64,000 bases of DNA from Chionis minor (lineage: Eukaryota > Chordata > Aves > Charadriiformes > Chionididae): positions 507,716 to 571,715 of the forward strand of contig VZSF01011137.1 in the NCBI GenBank assembly GCA_013398295.1, given 5' to 3'. Position 1 is the stretch's first letter, and each line of letters starts with the position of its first letter. Positions 35,055 to 47,121 of the stretch are shown here, one piece after another. The translations under genes were made by a program, and so were the position numbers. The notes beneath the pieces were generated by a model. That model worked only from the letters and a program-made list of their open reading frames with translations. It did not search any database and was not told the DNA's origin.

Positions 35055-35248
35055 GCAGGCTGCAGGGATCTGCCTTCCCCTCTGCTGAAGGCAAGGTGTA
35101 TTACGGAAGCCACACAAATATCTTTGAAGCACTAACTGTGCTTGGTGCATTGGGTTATGAGGTTTCATCCCAGAAATGTATTCCCTGTCACGCCGTGTGC
35201 AGTCAAAGCTGCAGAGGGAATCCCTGTCTCCCCGCAAGTGAAGTGGTG
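35055..35248 (+). other. candidate internal exon, 194 nt (unproven)
   Basis: A strong acceptor (pyrimidine-rich CTTTTTCTGACC... ending TCTGTAG at 35054) and a consensus donor GTGAGT at 35249-35254 enclose an open frame of about 64 codons. The frame enters in phase 1 and leaves at a codon boundary. The peptide includes KVYYGSHTNIFEALTVLGAL and a cysteine-rich end (CIPCHAVCSQSCRGNPC). I recognise no family. The minus strand is also open across most of the interval (34962-35237), which lowers the weight of the open frame. Confidence 0.15.
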
Positions 35249-35254
35249 GTGAGT

Positions 35255-38160
35255 GTCCTGTAGGCTCTTGCTTGTCTGCTCTGTCCTTTGTTTACTGGGC
35301 AGCTTGAGATGTGCACAAACGAAGGCTCATCTGTTGTAAATAAGGAAGTGTTCTTTCCCTTCTTATTTATTTTGATAACACAGCTATTTAATTATAGGAG
35401 GTCTGGGTTGGGGTGAACTGGACCAATAAGACCAAGTATCTCTGGGATAAACCGACATTCCTTTGCCTGCACTGGAGCAGCTCCGATTTAACTCCTCTGA
35501 CTCTGGGGTTTTCTGTCTCTGCCGTCACCCTTGCACGCTCTGGGAGATCTGGCTGTCATACTGGTTGCTTGGTACAAGCAAGCAGTTACAAGAAATATTT
35601 TATTCTCAAGCCAGTTCAAATCTTAAAAGGTGTTTTCCTGGGCTGAAGTTGAAGGCCAAAGGTTCTCTCCCTTGCCTCAGGGCCAGCTTGGAGTTTGTGG
35701 AATGACGCTTCTTGAGGCTTGTTTAGGCAGCTCCAAAGGCTTTGTCCTCTTTGTGCTCTTTCCTGATTTAAGCCATGGATTATTCTGCTTCTCATGATAT
35801 TTTGGCATATTAAAAATGCAGGGGTTTCTATTTTTCTTCTGCCTCAAGTGTTTCTTATTGTGGAGGTAGTTTCCCACTCGAATACTTTCCGTGAGTCTCA
35901 GGAGACAGCGGGTTGAGCAGCCCCGGCTCTCACAACCTGTCGTGGGAGGAGGAAAGGGAAATTTCTCAGGCATGTGGCTGAATGAATCGGCTCCTTGTTA
36001 ATTTCTATGAAACTTGCGACTAAACTGAACCCTGATCTAATCCTGCAGTCAGGTCAATGGGGACACTCAATCTTTAGAAGCAGTTGATAATTTTCCCTTG
36101 ATTCTTTTTTTTTCTTTTAAGCTGGAAAGTTATTAAAGAAATTCCTCACCTGCATGAGGCTGTAGTGTATGTCTGTAGCCTAAGACCGGTCGTAGGTGCC
36201 CCTGGTTTTAGACAGAGTTGTTATAACCTTCGTTGAATTATTTGCGCAGAGCTGTACCGCCTGTGACGGTGCTGGTGTCACGGCTGGGTGGCCGTGTAAA
36301 CTGGGGACGTGCGTGTAGTTCCAGGCAGTCACACACACGTGTGCCAGAGCGCTCGTGCATACAAAGTTGGTAAGTCAAAACCTTGCGATGCTGAAAGGGT
36401 TAGAAAACTTCCTTGCGTTTTACTCGGGAACATGTGAGAATCCAAAAGTTCCTTAAGTACCTTTGTGGATTTTGCTCTTCATTTCTTCCTCCTGTAAAAT
36501 GCGTTGTCCCCCTCTGCAAGAGGAGCTTGGAAACCGCTGTAACCTGTCCCTGTTTGACTTCCTTATTGGGGGGAATTATTCTCTGCAAAATATGAAGGAA
36601 ACAAAAAAATTATATTGCTACATGCTTATTCTGCAAACATGTCTAATCCCTCTATACTACCAGGGAAAACTATTTTTATGGATCCTGAGTGGGGGAAGGG
36701 ACTACTTGTGTGTGTTAATTTGCTGTGCTAAGACACGGTCTTCAGGAAACAATGTTTTTGGAAGACCAGAATTTTATTTCTTACTTGTTTCTAAGATGAT
36801 GCCTGAACCAAGGAGGCAGGATCTGTGGTGACCCGTGTTCCCAAGGCAGAGCTGTGCCAGGGGGTGCTCACAGAGCTGACAGCGCAGTATTTTCAAAGAG
36901 GAGAGAGAACATTGTGTGCAGCAGCCCTGTACTCTGCAGCAACAGCTGGGGCTGAGAGCACAGCCAGCGCTGTGCCTCTGGATGACATGGGGCAGCCCAG
37001 AAATCACAATAGATCTTTAGGTATAGTCTTCTTGAACCTCTTCTGGAAACATGCGATCCACAGGTGTTGGGAGCATATTGGTGTTACAACACAAATTAGT
37101 GCTTCAACTTTAGAAAAATAACTTTTTTAATTAGTGGTGTTAAAGCCAGCTGCTGCTAACCTTGTATATCTGCTATGAGAGATCACCATTGCAAACAAAA
37201 CCTGCCAGCTTATCTTCCAGGGTTACTTGTTCAGGTGTTGCCCTGAACACGCAGCTTACTAGCCGAGACGGACAGCCTCCAGGACCTTCCAGAGTTTTCT
37301 CTGACTGACTCAAGGCTTTAAATGACCCAAGAAAGGCAGATATTCTCCGCTGCTGTGCTTTGCCTGATGAACTCAGACAGTGTGTAATGTATTGGCTTTA
37401 CTAATTAGAGTCAAACCGAAATACTTCAACATGCCTGTAAATAAGAGACAGATAAGAGGCAAACCACCTTCTTCCTTGCCCCCCGAAGAGAGGTCATTGG
37501 GTAAGATCAATGTATGTCTAAGCTCAGTGTAAGAGTGCAGCTGCATTGATTCTGGGTTACAGCTGAACTGTGAACAGGCTGATCTGGTTGCTCGCTGTTC
37601 TTTGGTATTGTCAGCAAACAGCTTTCTAAGGAGATGTTTTCTGAACCTTTGGGCCTTCAAGTTTTTTTTTCTCTTTACTCATCCCCAAATTCCATCCAGA
37701 TTCATCCCCAATCCTGCTCTGGCAGGGAGCTTACTGGGGAAATGGGCACTTCTGGCTTTGTTTCCGTGGAGGCTGATGGCAACTGGAGGTCTCAAAGTGG
37801 AGTGTTGGCACCACGTGTAAAGGCTGAACTGGAGCAGCTACACACACCCCCCCATCGGGCGCTGCCGTCTGGAGGAGCCCTCCTGCTCCTCCTACCCGTG
37901 TTCTGTAGTGGGAACCAGGGGAAATCAGAGCTGTGGCTCAGTTGTGTGATGACTCCCCAAAACTAGCCATGAAGAGCAATTTAGAGACCCGATTTGACTT
38001 ACAGGTGATGCTTCATGTTAACGAACATCGTTACTGAAGTCAAACAGATGCCGTGACGCTCCGTGTCAACCTACTGTAGCTCCAGGCAGAAGCAGCAACC
38101 TTGCTTTGGTTTATTAACGCGTGGTTTAATGGCCTGTGGTCTGGTTTCTCGGGATGGCTG
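35255..38160. other. unique sequence, no gene seen
   Basis: Mixed, mostly AT-rich. Frames of up to 122 codons on either strand have no domain. No transposon was recognised. Confidence 0.4.
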
Positions 38161-38169
38161 CTGTGCTCA

Positions 38170-38400
38170 GGATTGCGAAGCGCAGAGGAGACAAGTGTGC
38201 GCCGCTGCCAGGCGCATCTGGGTTTGGCAGTGGAGAGCGGCCGAAGGGCTGTGCTGGCGCCGGTGTAACGGGCGTTGGACAAGGAGCTCTGCGCGGCTCC
38301 GGGGAGGGATGGCGGGGGCTGCGCGGTCCCGTGCGGTGCTCAGCAGCGATGTCAGGCTTTGCCATAGCAGAGCCAGAAGCAGCATAGCGCTCGTTAAGCT
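38170..38400. other. CpG-dense patch
   Basis: A compact block with many GCGC, CGGC and CCGG words. Five overlapping frames of 80-122 codons on both strands arise from base composition. Confidence 0.4.
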
Positions 38401-38940
38401 GGTACTCCCGACTAGCTGACAGAGCTGTAAGAGGGTGGTAATCCGCAGGGGTGTAGTTTTGGCTAAGCAAGGGAGCCTCCCAAGATCGGGACACTGCCTC
38501 AAATGGAGCAATGACTTCTGTTGTAGTTACAAGGATCTAAATTGCAAGCAGTGACACTTAATGCCAACCAGCCGATCCTTCTTCAAGGGTGTTCATCGAG
38601 GAAGAAAAAGTCTGTGTTTTCCTAGGAACAAAGGGCAGACTTCCAGCTCTGCTCTCCGTGGCCACACCTAATGATTACCCTGAGGAGCCTTGTCTGTCAA
38701 AAACATGCCACTCATCACTGATCTCATTTAGGCTTTAATAAAGCATGTGACCCAAAGTCTTTCAATTCAGTTATGCAGATGCAGTGCCCTGTGCGTTTAA
38801 TTAGGGAGCTGAAAAGCCAGTACTGTTTAATTCTCTAATCTGCCTTGTCCCTTCTCCCATCTCCTGCCTGCCTTTTGATGCCAAAGCTGTAGGTGCGTTG
38901 TGGGGAAAGCGGCCAGCCGAGATAAACAAGGGCCCGGGGG
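38401..38940. other. unique sequence, no gene seen
   Basis: AT-leaning unique DNA with a cluster of TTTAATAAAG/TTTAATTAG words at 38730-38810. No gene or repeat was recognised. Confidence 0.4.
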
Positions 38941-38941
38941 G

Positions 38942-38976
38942 GTGTGTGTGTGTGTATATATATATACACACACACA
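38942..38976. repeat. compound (TG)n(TA)n(CA)n microsatellite, self-complementary
   Basis: A TG run passes into a TA run and then a CA run, so the whole tract is its own reverse complement and could form a cruciform or left-handed DNA. It sits just downstream (in LINE orientation) of the CR1 fragment at 39.04-39.28 kb. Confidence 0.95.
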
Positions 38977-39039
38977 AAAATGCAGCAAAGGGGGCTGAGC
39001 CTGCTCTGTGGGTGAGACATGGCTGGTATTTGACAGTGG

Positions 39040-39275
39040 CAAATGCCAGCTCTTGCTGAATGGTGGCACGGCCTTCCGGGGTGTCACCAACCCCTCCCAT
39101 TTTGTGTCACCCCCAAAGGTGCTGATGGTGCGCTCTGTCCCCTCAGGCAGGTCACTGACAGATACGTTGACCAGGGCTTACCTGTGAGGCTGCTGTGGGA
39201 GATGGTGTCCAAAGCCTTGCTGAAGTCAAGGTGGACAACCTCCACTGCTCTTGCCTCCTCTATCCATGAATACAT
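39040..39275 (-). mobile_element. CR1 LINE reverse-transcriptase fragment, internally deleted
   Basis: The minus strand encodes VEVVHLDFSKALDTISH (about 39242-39192), the LINE reverse-transcriptase motif A block with its catalytic-site aspartate. After a frame change it reads VSDLPEGTERTISTFGGDTK, followed in another frame by GDTPEGRATIQQ. That corresponds to the block around the second catalytic motif, where CR1 elements have F-A-D-D; here it is F-G-G-D, so the active site is destroyed. The two motifs are about 120 nt apart, while an intact element needs well over 200, so roughly 150 nt are missing. It is a dead relic. Confidence 0.85.
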
Positions 39276-39860
39276 TGGACTCTGGGGGAGAATCAGTACC
39301 CAACACGCTAGTCAAAGTGACTGAGACTAGAAACAACCCCTGTGCTGGGAGAAATGGAGAATCTGGGATTCTTTTTGAAAGATTATAAGTAGTAAAAATT
39401 TCAGGAGGCACTGCCTTGGGATTACCAGCCAGGCAGAGATCTCAACTGTGGTGGTGGGTGTTTTTGGGTTTTTTCTATATCTCTTGGGAAGATAAAATTA
39501 TGTGCATGAAGACTGCCATAATAATCCTTTTTTTTGACCATTGGAGAAGTGTTCCCTGCTGTTTTTCTCTAATGCTTTTTTCTAGTCCAGTTTCAAATGA
39601 CCCAGCTGATAGGTTTCCAAGACTGATTTAATGCTTAAATTGTAGGTATTAAATCTCTCCGTGAACTTCTGGCTGAGCAGCAGAACTGAGTCACAATTCT
39701 CATATATTAAAAATTAAAGCCCAGATTTCCTTTCCAATTTGCATCTCCAGAATTTCTGTTGAAGTTCTGGCTTCATTTTTTCCTTTTTTTTTTTTTGATG
39801 AGAGACTGGGATTATTAGTGGGTTTTGTATCAAGGTAATTATATTTTCATCAAAAACTTT
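39276..39860. other. unique AT-rich sequence
   Basis: Contains a T run at 39784-39796. No gene was recognised. Confidence 0.4.
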
Positions 39861-42800
39861 GCCAAAGTTCAAGGCCAAGTCCCAGCTCTGCCGGAATCGG
39901 TCGTTTCAGAGGGGCAAAGGGTGTGGAACAGCTGGGGGCAGCGGCAGCCACGAGCCGGCAGACCTGGGGCGACGTGGTGGCCACGTGTCAGACCTCAGAC
40001 GTAGTGAGCTGCTCGCGCGGGTGTCTGTCTCGAAGCACAGCGCTGCTGGAACGCTGGGGGGTTCTTCCTACGGAGCTTCTCCCGGGAACGGAGTTACAGG
40101 CTTCTGAGCGGGGCTGCGTGTGAGCGCAACTGGGCAGCTCCAGAATTGGTCCTTTAGCTGTGGCTGAGGTGCTGGGAAAAACTGTTTCTTTTTAACTCTG
40201 AGTGGTTCTTCCTGTGAGGCAGATCATGAAGCTGTGCTACATGGGGGGGAAAATGTCCGTCTGATGCAAGGAATGCTGAAAAGGGCAAACGCTCACAAGA
40301 GAAGCTAATAAGTAAACTCCAGCCATGCCAAATATAAAATCCCCTCTGTTTTCTTTTTTAAAGCCTAAAACAACAGAGAGGCTCCATTCAGCAGAAAAAT
40401 AATGGCACTGTCTCCCAGGAGATGCAGAGTTGTGACAGCTAAAATGAGCCCAATTTCATTCCCATGATGTGACTGGCACTTCTGAGGTACAGTTCCTCTC
40501 TGCCATAGGATGATCAAAATATGATAAAGTACATGGTCAAAGCCAGTAAATCTTACTGCCTTTCGTCCATATGTCGGTCCTGGCTAGTAGGAATGAAAAA
40601 GGGAGACGGCAGGGGATGCTCCGTGCTCTGCCTGAAAGGGCTCAAAGACTTGGTGCCTCCCGAGAGTCCCATCTCCCGCAGCCGCTGTGGCGGTGTGCTG
40701 GCTTTCCCTGGGGGGCTGGAACTCATCCCAAATGTGTTCCCATTACGGGAGGCTCCGTCAACTCAAGATCGCCGCTTGTTGCCAGCCACTGCAATCCAAA
40801 TGAGAGGTAGTCCATAGGTGTGGAAAAGCCACTGTATTCTTGGGGTTTTCTTTCAATTATTTAGTTGTATGGTTTTAATGATCTCACACACCAGAACCTA
40901 GGCCACTTGCAACCTGAAATTTCAGAAAATCACATAGCAGCTGAACATTAGAGGCTTTGATGTTTTATATTTGTCATGCTGAGATCTCTTTCCTGCAGTT
41001 AAAATGTATTTTTGATTCAGCATCATATGTATAATGTAGGAATTACTATTTCCACAAGTGTTCTTTGAGGTGGACCTGGTTTGATACAGGATGCAAAGTT
41101 CAAAGTGATGACATTTTTATTTTAAACTTTGGCATTACTTGTTTGAAAGAACGTTATTCTCAGGGATGGTATTTTCACTTACAGTAATAAGATCAAGTTA
41201 TTGTGGATTACAGGGATAGGGGAAGCAAGTTGCTTGTGTTTCAGACAGCTACAGAGCCCAGTGTGGTCACGAAACACCGTAGAGGAAGGGTGGAATTATC
41301 TCCACAGCTATTGCCAGCATTGGAGGACAGAGAACCGGCATCAATGTGCCCCTTGCCGAGAGTGATGCACCTCGAGCGCTGGTTGTTTGGAAAGAAACAA
41401 CTTTGAGATTCTCTGTTCACAAGCAAAAACCATGTTAGCCTGTGCTTGTCAGGGAGCTAGAGAACCTTCCCTGGGCTGGAACAGACCTTAATTCCAGGGA
41501 ACTGCAAAAGTATGGATTCATTAGCCAAGGTGGGGGGAGATGGGGAGGTGGCACAAATGTTTTAATCAAATATGTGCCCCTCATCCAAGAGGGTCAAAGG
41601 GACTCGTAAAACACAGGGCAGGTGGAAGATGAGAATCGAGCCTGGAGGTTACCAGGATGCAGCGTGAGGAGGGACAGAGGACATGGGCATATGTAATTAG
41701 ACCAAAGATGCCAAAAAACCATCCAGAAAAGACAAAGGAAAGCCAAGGGCATAATCACAGCTTTGCAGATCGTCTCAGAAGCTGAGTCAGGAGTCAGATA
41801 CCAGGATGGAAAATCACCCCAGGTATCACCTCTAGTTTTAAGTGCTCTCAATTTATGGACCTCCCAGGATTTTTGGGGAGGGTGCAGACTAAATTTAGAC
41901 TGGCGAACTGCTTTGGTTAATTGTTTTTTCTGGAGCGCATGAGCAGTAATTTGCAGACGCCCGGTGACTTGCAGACTGACAGGACAGCAGCTCCAGCAGC
42001 TCGCCCTGCTGGGAACCCCAGGGTGGATGGGCTGTCAGAAGGGGAGAAAAGTGTGGGAAGCTGGAGATACTTCTCCTCTTCGAAGCAGAGCAGAACTCTG
42101 CAGTTCTCCTTTCCCCTCAAGGGTGGAAAATACGATCGTATGGGAGATGGATGCTCTTTCACAGCTGCTGCACCGGTTAGCCTCTGCTGTGCAAAGGCCA
42201 GGGCAATAGCAGTGAGCAAAAGGCCAGGGATTAAATAGCTTGTTATACTTTTCTCCGTGGTGTCTCATCAGTCAATGTACCAGGGGTCTGGATCTATGAC
42301 ACTGCTCTCTGCTCAGCCCTCCCGAAGCCCAGGCCTGGCTGGGTGGAGCGGAGAGGATGAGCTGCCCGTCTCTGACACTGGGACGTGGTTCTGCGGGAGG
42401 GAACGTGTCTGCCCCAGCGCCGGGCTGCAGCGGCAGCGCGTGGTCTGGACATCAGCGTCCCGTGCTGGGCAGTTGCTGGTGAGCAGGATTACTGGGTCCT
42501 GCATCAGCCTTGCAAATCTGCCTCCGGCAAAGGCCGGGTCACGAGGGAGAGCAGAACTGGGGCCACAGGTTTGGGAACGCGTTGGTATTTTGTGCTTTAT
42601 GGCTAATCTGTACCCATTAGCCTATTGAAGAGAACAGGCTGTGTGCTGTGTCTTTTGCTTTGAAAACAATCTAAGCAGAGGAAAATACTCCAGAAGCAAA
42701 CAGGAGAAGCTCATGCTGCATTATGCTGACTTTCCCCCTGACTTTATTGCCTTTATTCTGCTGCAGCTACAGAAAACTCATTTAAACTATGAAACTTCTT

Positions 42801-44281
42801 TGGCGTGGGTTCTTTATATTGATGAAACAGAGCTGACTTTCTCTGGAGAGCCAGGATGTTATTAAAGCACTTAACCCAGCGCTGCTGTGGCTATCAATTA
42901 TACCCTTCATTTACACTATACAAGGCTGATGGCTTATTTGAAGTTCAAGAGGTTTTTTTAATGAGATGTTAATTGAGTACACCTGCAGTTGGCTAAAATT
43001 TTCACGGACAATTAAGTATGATCTTTTCCCTTCCTAGATTCTTTGTTTTTCCTAGGTTCCTATACTGTATTTCAGTAAATGTGGTCAGTGTAAAAATATG
43101 GGCTTTGAATATACACCAACTAGAACAATAATCGATGCTCGTGATTTATAACTAGCACTTTAAGCTTGCTGTCGAAGTGTCAATGGCTTACATGAACTAG
43201 AGGGCTAAAGCGACATCTCTTGTGACTTGGGTAAGCTGGAAACCATCTACACTCCAGCAACCAAACTGCCTTGCAAGTAAAGAGCCAAGTCTTGGAAAGC
43301 CACCTTGGTCCCTCAGCATCCCGAATTAACTCTTGTGTTCCTTTCTACTTCCTTCCAAGGCACTTGGTAACAGAGTCCTCTCCAGATATGTGGTGAAAGT
43401 CGGGTCGCACTGAGTGCACCGATAACTCCTCCCTGCCCTGCAGTGGGACGAAGTCAAATCCTCCTGGTGGCTGGTCAGGGTGTTCCCGAATGGCTGCTTT
43501 TTTGTTCTTTGGTGGATCTGACGTGGAGCTTACAGTAGGGCTTGGGTGGACGCCTGGGTGAAACACAATTGTCACAATGCTTTGCTACTGTTCTTATACT
43601 GCTGGGTCCTACTTTGTTAAGACTACATATATTTATCAAAACAGGAGATAAAATGGAATTTGTTATGCAGTGGTTTGTGTCATAGGTTTAGAGTACAAAG
43701 ATTTGGCTCTGGCTCTGCTGCATAAACTTCGACAGTGCTGTGGCCTCATGTCTCAGCAAACGGCAGAGATCTTCTACAAATAAAAATCCTGCCTTCAATC
43801 CATGTGAAATTTTGGTTTTGAACTTTCTCTGCAATTCTGCAGTTCAGCATAGCTGACCTAGTTTGTGCTAAATTAAAGGGCAAACTCAGGACAGACTTTC
43901 TGCTGGTGGATCCGGTTTCATCCACCAACTTCTTCCTATCAGACCAAAACAAAAACCAAAGCACCACTTTATAAAATACCAGCTTTGAACAGACATTTGC
44001 ATGCTAAACAGCAACAACAAAAAAAAGGTGTTTATAAGCGTTTTAGAGTTGCATGAAGGAACTTTTAAGAATACTAGCCTTACAAGGGTACATGCAGCTA
44101 CAGATTACTCGTGTTCCACTCTCATTACCAACTCAGAAGATGTTTAGAAATATTACCATCTTTAACATCGTTGACTGATCAGGTGCATCAGTTTTCCAGG
44201 TCTAAGTGTTAATTGACCATAGTCAGTCCAAAGGATTATTAGCAGTGTACCTATTAGCTTCATATTAAGAGCATGTATATA
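39861..44281. other. unique sequence, no gene seen
   Basis: GC-rich at 39.87-40.14 and 42.3-42.55 kb, otherwise AT-rich. The AT-rich stretch at 42.88-43.2 kb is rich in TAATTG/ATTA words and has enhancer-like texture. Open frames reach 123 codons with no domain. No repeat was recognised up to the CR1 tail at 44.28 kb. Confidence 0.4.
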
Positions 44282-44330
44282 CAGGATTACAGAATGGTTG
44301 AGGTTGGAAGGGACCTCTAGACGTTCTCAG
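44282..44330 (-). mobile_element. CR1 LINE, short 3'-tail fragment
   Basis: GGATTACAGAATGGTTGAGG followed by TTGGAAGGGACCTCTAGA is the reverse complement of the conserved extreme 3' end of avian CR1 elements. Only about 50 bases are recognisable. The similarity then stops, so this is a severely 5'-truncated or eroded insertion. Confidence 0.8.
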
Positions 44331-45650
44331 GGCCGTATGTTGCAGTAGTTGACTGTAGTGATTCTACGTTTGGAAGCTGAAGTCTAAATTGCTTTAAAGA
44401 TACCACTATGGAGACAACTGCATGGTTATAACAATTGCTTACTGCCTGAGAGCCCATGGAACCAAGTGCTAAAATACTTATTTTGTTCATGAGTTCTGCG
44501 TGCCTGTACAGCAAGCCTTACTGCTGGTCAAGGCCATGTGCGTTGCTTACAAGTAAGGTCTTGGTGTCGGTCACTGATAAGCTTCCCAAAAATTAGAGCT
44601 GCAGACCAGACTCTCTCACTCTTCCTGTCTCTAAAAAATTAACAATTTCTACAGGGTTTTATTAGAATGTCATATTTCAGAAAAATATCTGCAACAAGAA
44701 ATAGCATGTAATTTAGAAAGGCAAAGAACAGGTCAGGGTATGGGGAGGACAGGACCAGGGCCACAAAACAATGAAGACTGAGTGAAAATAAAGACGTTCA
44801 AATAGTGAAGGAAGGCACAATTGAACAAAGAGGGTTAATTAAGCACTAGATCATACAGCTATGGTGAGTAATTCATCATCCCTTGATATCTTTAAATTGA
44901 GACTAGATGTTTTTTGGGTGGGGTTGAGTGGGGAGAAATATGATTTAGTCAACACTACAAGTTTTTACCCTGAAAGGCATTCAATAGACATCACAGTTAA
45001 ATAAAAACACATAAGCATATGCACTAAGTGTGTACTTAATTACTTCTGATATCAGCTTCAAAGCGTTGTTGTGATCAGCATTATTTTCCTGAATCAAGTT
45101 ATGTTTGTTGGTCAAATATGTTGCCTCTTCATCATTCCAGCATGAGATTTTAGTAGTTGCCATAGAAGGGGTTAGGCAGGTTTGTTGGTCAAGCAATTCT
45201 TGCTAACCTCAAACTGCAGTAATCAACACTGGATTTCTGGTGCTTTCTAGTGATTAATGTGTAGCAGGGAAATAGCATTTGTTAAGTCATCTAGAGAGGG
45301 AAAGGGAGAACTTTAAAAATTCTTTTTAGAAATCCCCTGGTTTTGCGTAGCAGGTGAGCTTGTCTTACATATGTACCACTCTATACTGAGGGGTCTGAGA
45401 TCCCTTCAGTAAACGTGATACTTAAAACACAAATATTGTATTGGGGAATAAAAAGTCTGTAATGGCATTTAGTGAGCTGTATGGGGGCGAAATGGAAATA
45501 AAGCTCAACAGCAGTTTCTGGTCAACATTATTGGCCTTTTTGACTTGAAGTTACAAACATCCAGACAAGAAACATGTCACAGTAAGAAAATAATAAACAT
45601 TTTAGACATTAAACACTGTAGTAGTCTGGTAAATACCCTTCCTCACCTTT
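44331..45650. other. AT-rich unique sequence
   Basis: Unique AT-rich DNA without frames above about 71 codons. No gene or repeat was recognised. Confidence 0.4.
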
Positions 45651-47056
45651 CCTCCCTCTGCAGGTAGATGTCCTCGCCATCATCCTGCGGGATGGCTGAA
45701 GTGAGGAGGAGACAGGGACGCTGGCACAGCTTTCCCCAAATGATGCTGTTTGCTTTGCCTGGAGCAGCTGAGTATTCCCTGAGCGGCAGAGGAGAGGGCA
45801 GCGCGTTCCTCATTCGGTGCTTAGGCTGCTTAGCAGGGACATGGGGTGGTCGGGGACGATGAATCCTCCCCTCGCTGGTGCCAAGGCCCAGGTGGTCTCA
45901 GCGAAGGAGGGGTGGGATGGGCATGTCCATCCGCTTCCCAGGCCAGTGCTTTGGCTGCTGAGACCAGGGACACGGGAGGGCACTGCGCGTTGGGCTTCCT
46001 GGCCCTTTGTTTACATTAAGGTTTTTCGCTTGACTGAGAACACTTTATTTATTTATTTCAGCCATGCAAACACTAATGTTTTGCTTAATGTTTGGTCTGG
46101 ATGGCAACTGAAATGTCAATAATTTGTAGAGTCCTGTTTCCTGTATCACTAACTCTGCTGAGTGAGTGTGAAAACTTGAGTATGGAAAAAGGGAGAAAAA
46201 CGATCTGGTCACAGGTAACGTACTAGTTGATCTTTTGCTTTTAGCAAGTAATTTTTGACCTGTGATCCATGGACCTTCTGGGTTTTCTCTATTGCTTCTA
46301 AGGTATTCAGGAAAAGCAAGAGTCTACAGATGTGATTGTTCCACGCTATTGCTGGAACACTTTTAGGGTCGATAAATCAAAAGATTGAAAATCCCTTCTC
46401 TAAACGTACTAAGCATACAGCAATTTTCCACAAGAAAAGGCTAAAGTGATTTGTTACAATGCAAACTAATTTTAGCACCAAATTCACCGCTGTTTGCTGC
46501 AGGCTCCTCGTGCCCCAGAGCAGGAACGTGCACGTGGCTCTGCAGCAGAGTTTGCTCATTTCCATTCCCAAACCTCCAGACCCCCAGGGCAGAATGGGAT
46601 CGGGCTCCCGCTGCGCTGCGCCGCCGGGGCTGGCAAGCTCGGAGTCTGCCAGGAGAGAGCATTTCAAGCTCTGGCAGGAATTATCCACTAATAAATTGAA
46701 GGAAGGCTTTGAAAAGTCTCCAAAGAGGCAGGTGTTCAAACTAAAACATTTGCAGTCTTTTCACCTGAACGCCTGCCTAACCTGCAGTCCTATCAACGCA
46801 CCAACACGGGCTGAGTTCTGCCCTGGCACAGCGATGTGATGGCATTACAGTGATCCTGATGCCTGGGAGCAGATGCCAGGTTAAATAAAAACAATGATTT
46901 CCCCCACCCCCCCCAGAGTGGACTAATTGCTTGTCTGTTGATGAGAAAAGTGCACTTTTAATTAAAGAATGTTTAGCGAATTCTACAAAGCTCCATGGAA
47001 GTTCAAAATTGCATAGAAAAACTGTGTAACAGAGGATTCCGTGAGAAGGGAATGGG
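45651..47056. other. unique sequence, no gene seen
   Basis: GC-richer at 45.66-46.0 and 46.49-46.65 kb. It has a C-rich run at 46901-46914. A 169-codon minus frame (46777-47286) runs into the A/C-rich tract and owes its length to it; it is not called. Confidence 0.35.
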
Positions 47057-47121
47057 GAGGAAACCAACAACACCCTCAAAAAACCAAACCCAACCAAAAC
47101 CCACCAAACCAAACACCACCA
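47057..47121. repeat. A/C-rich low-complexity tract (AACC/CAAA words)
   Basis: About 65 bases with almost no T or G, built from degenerate AACCAAA and CCACCAAACC words. Read on the minus strand it is a G/T-rich tract. Confidence 0.75.
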
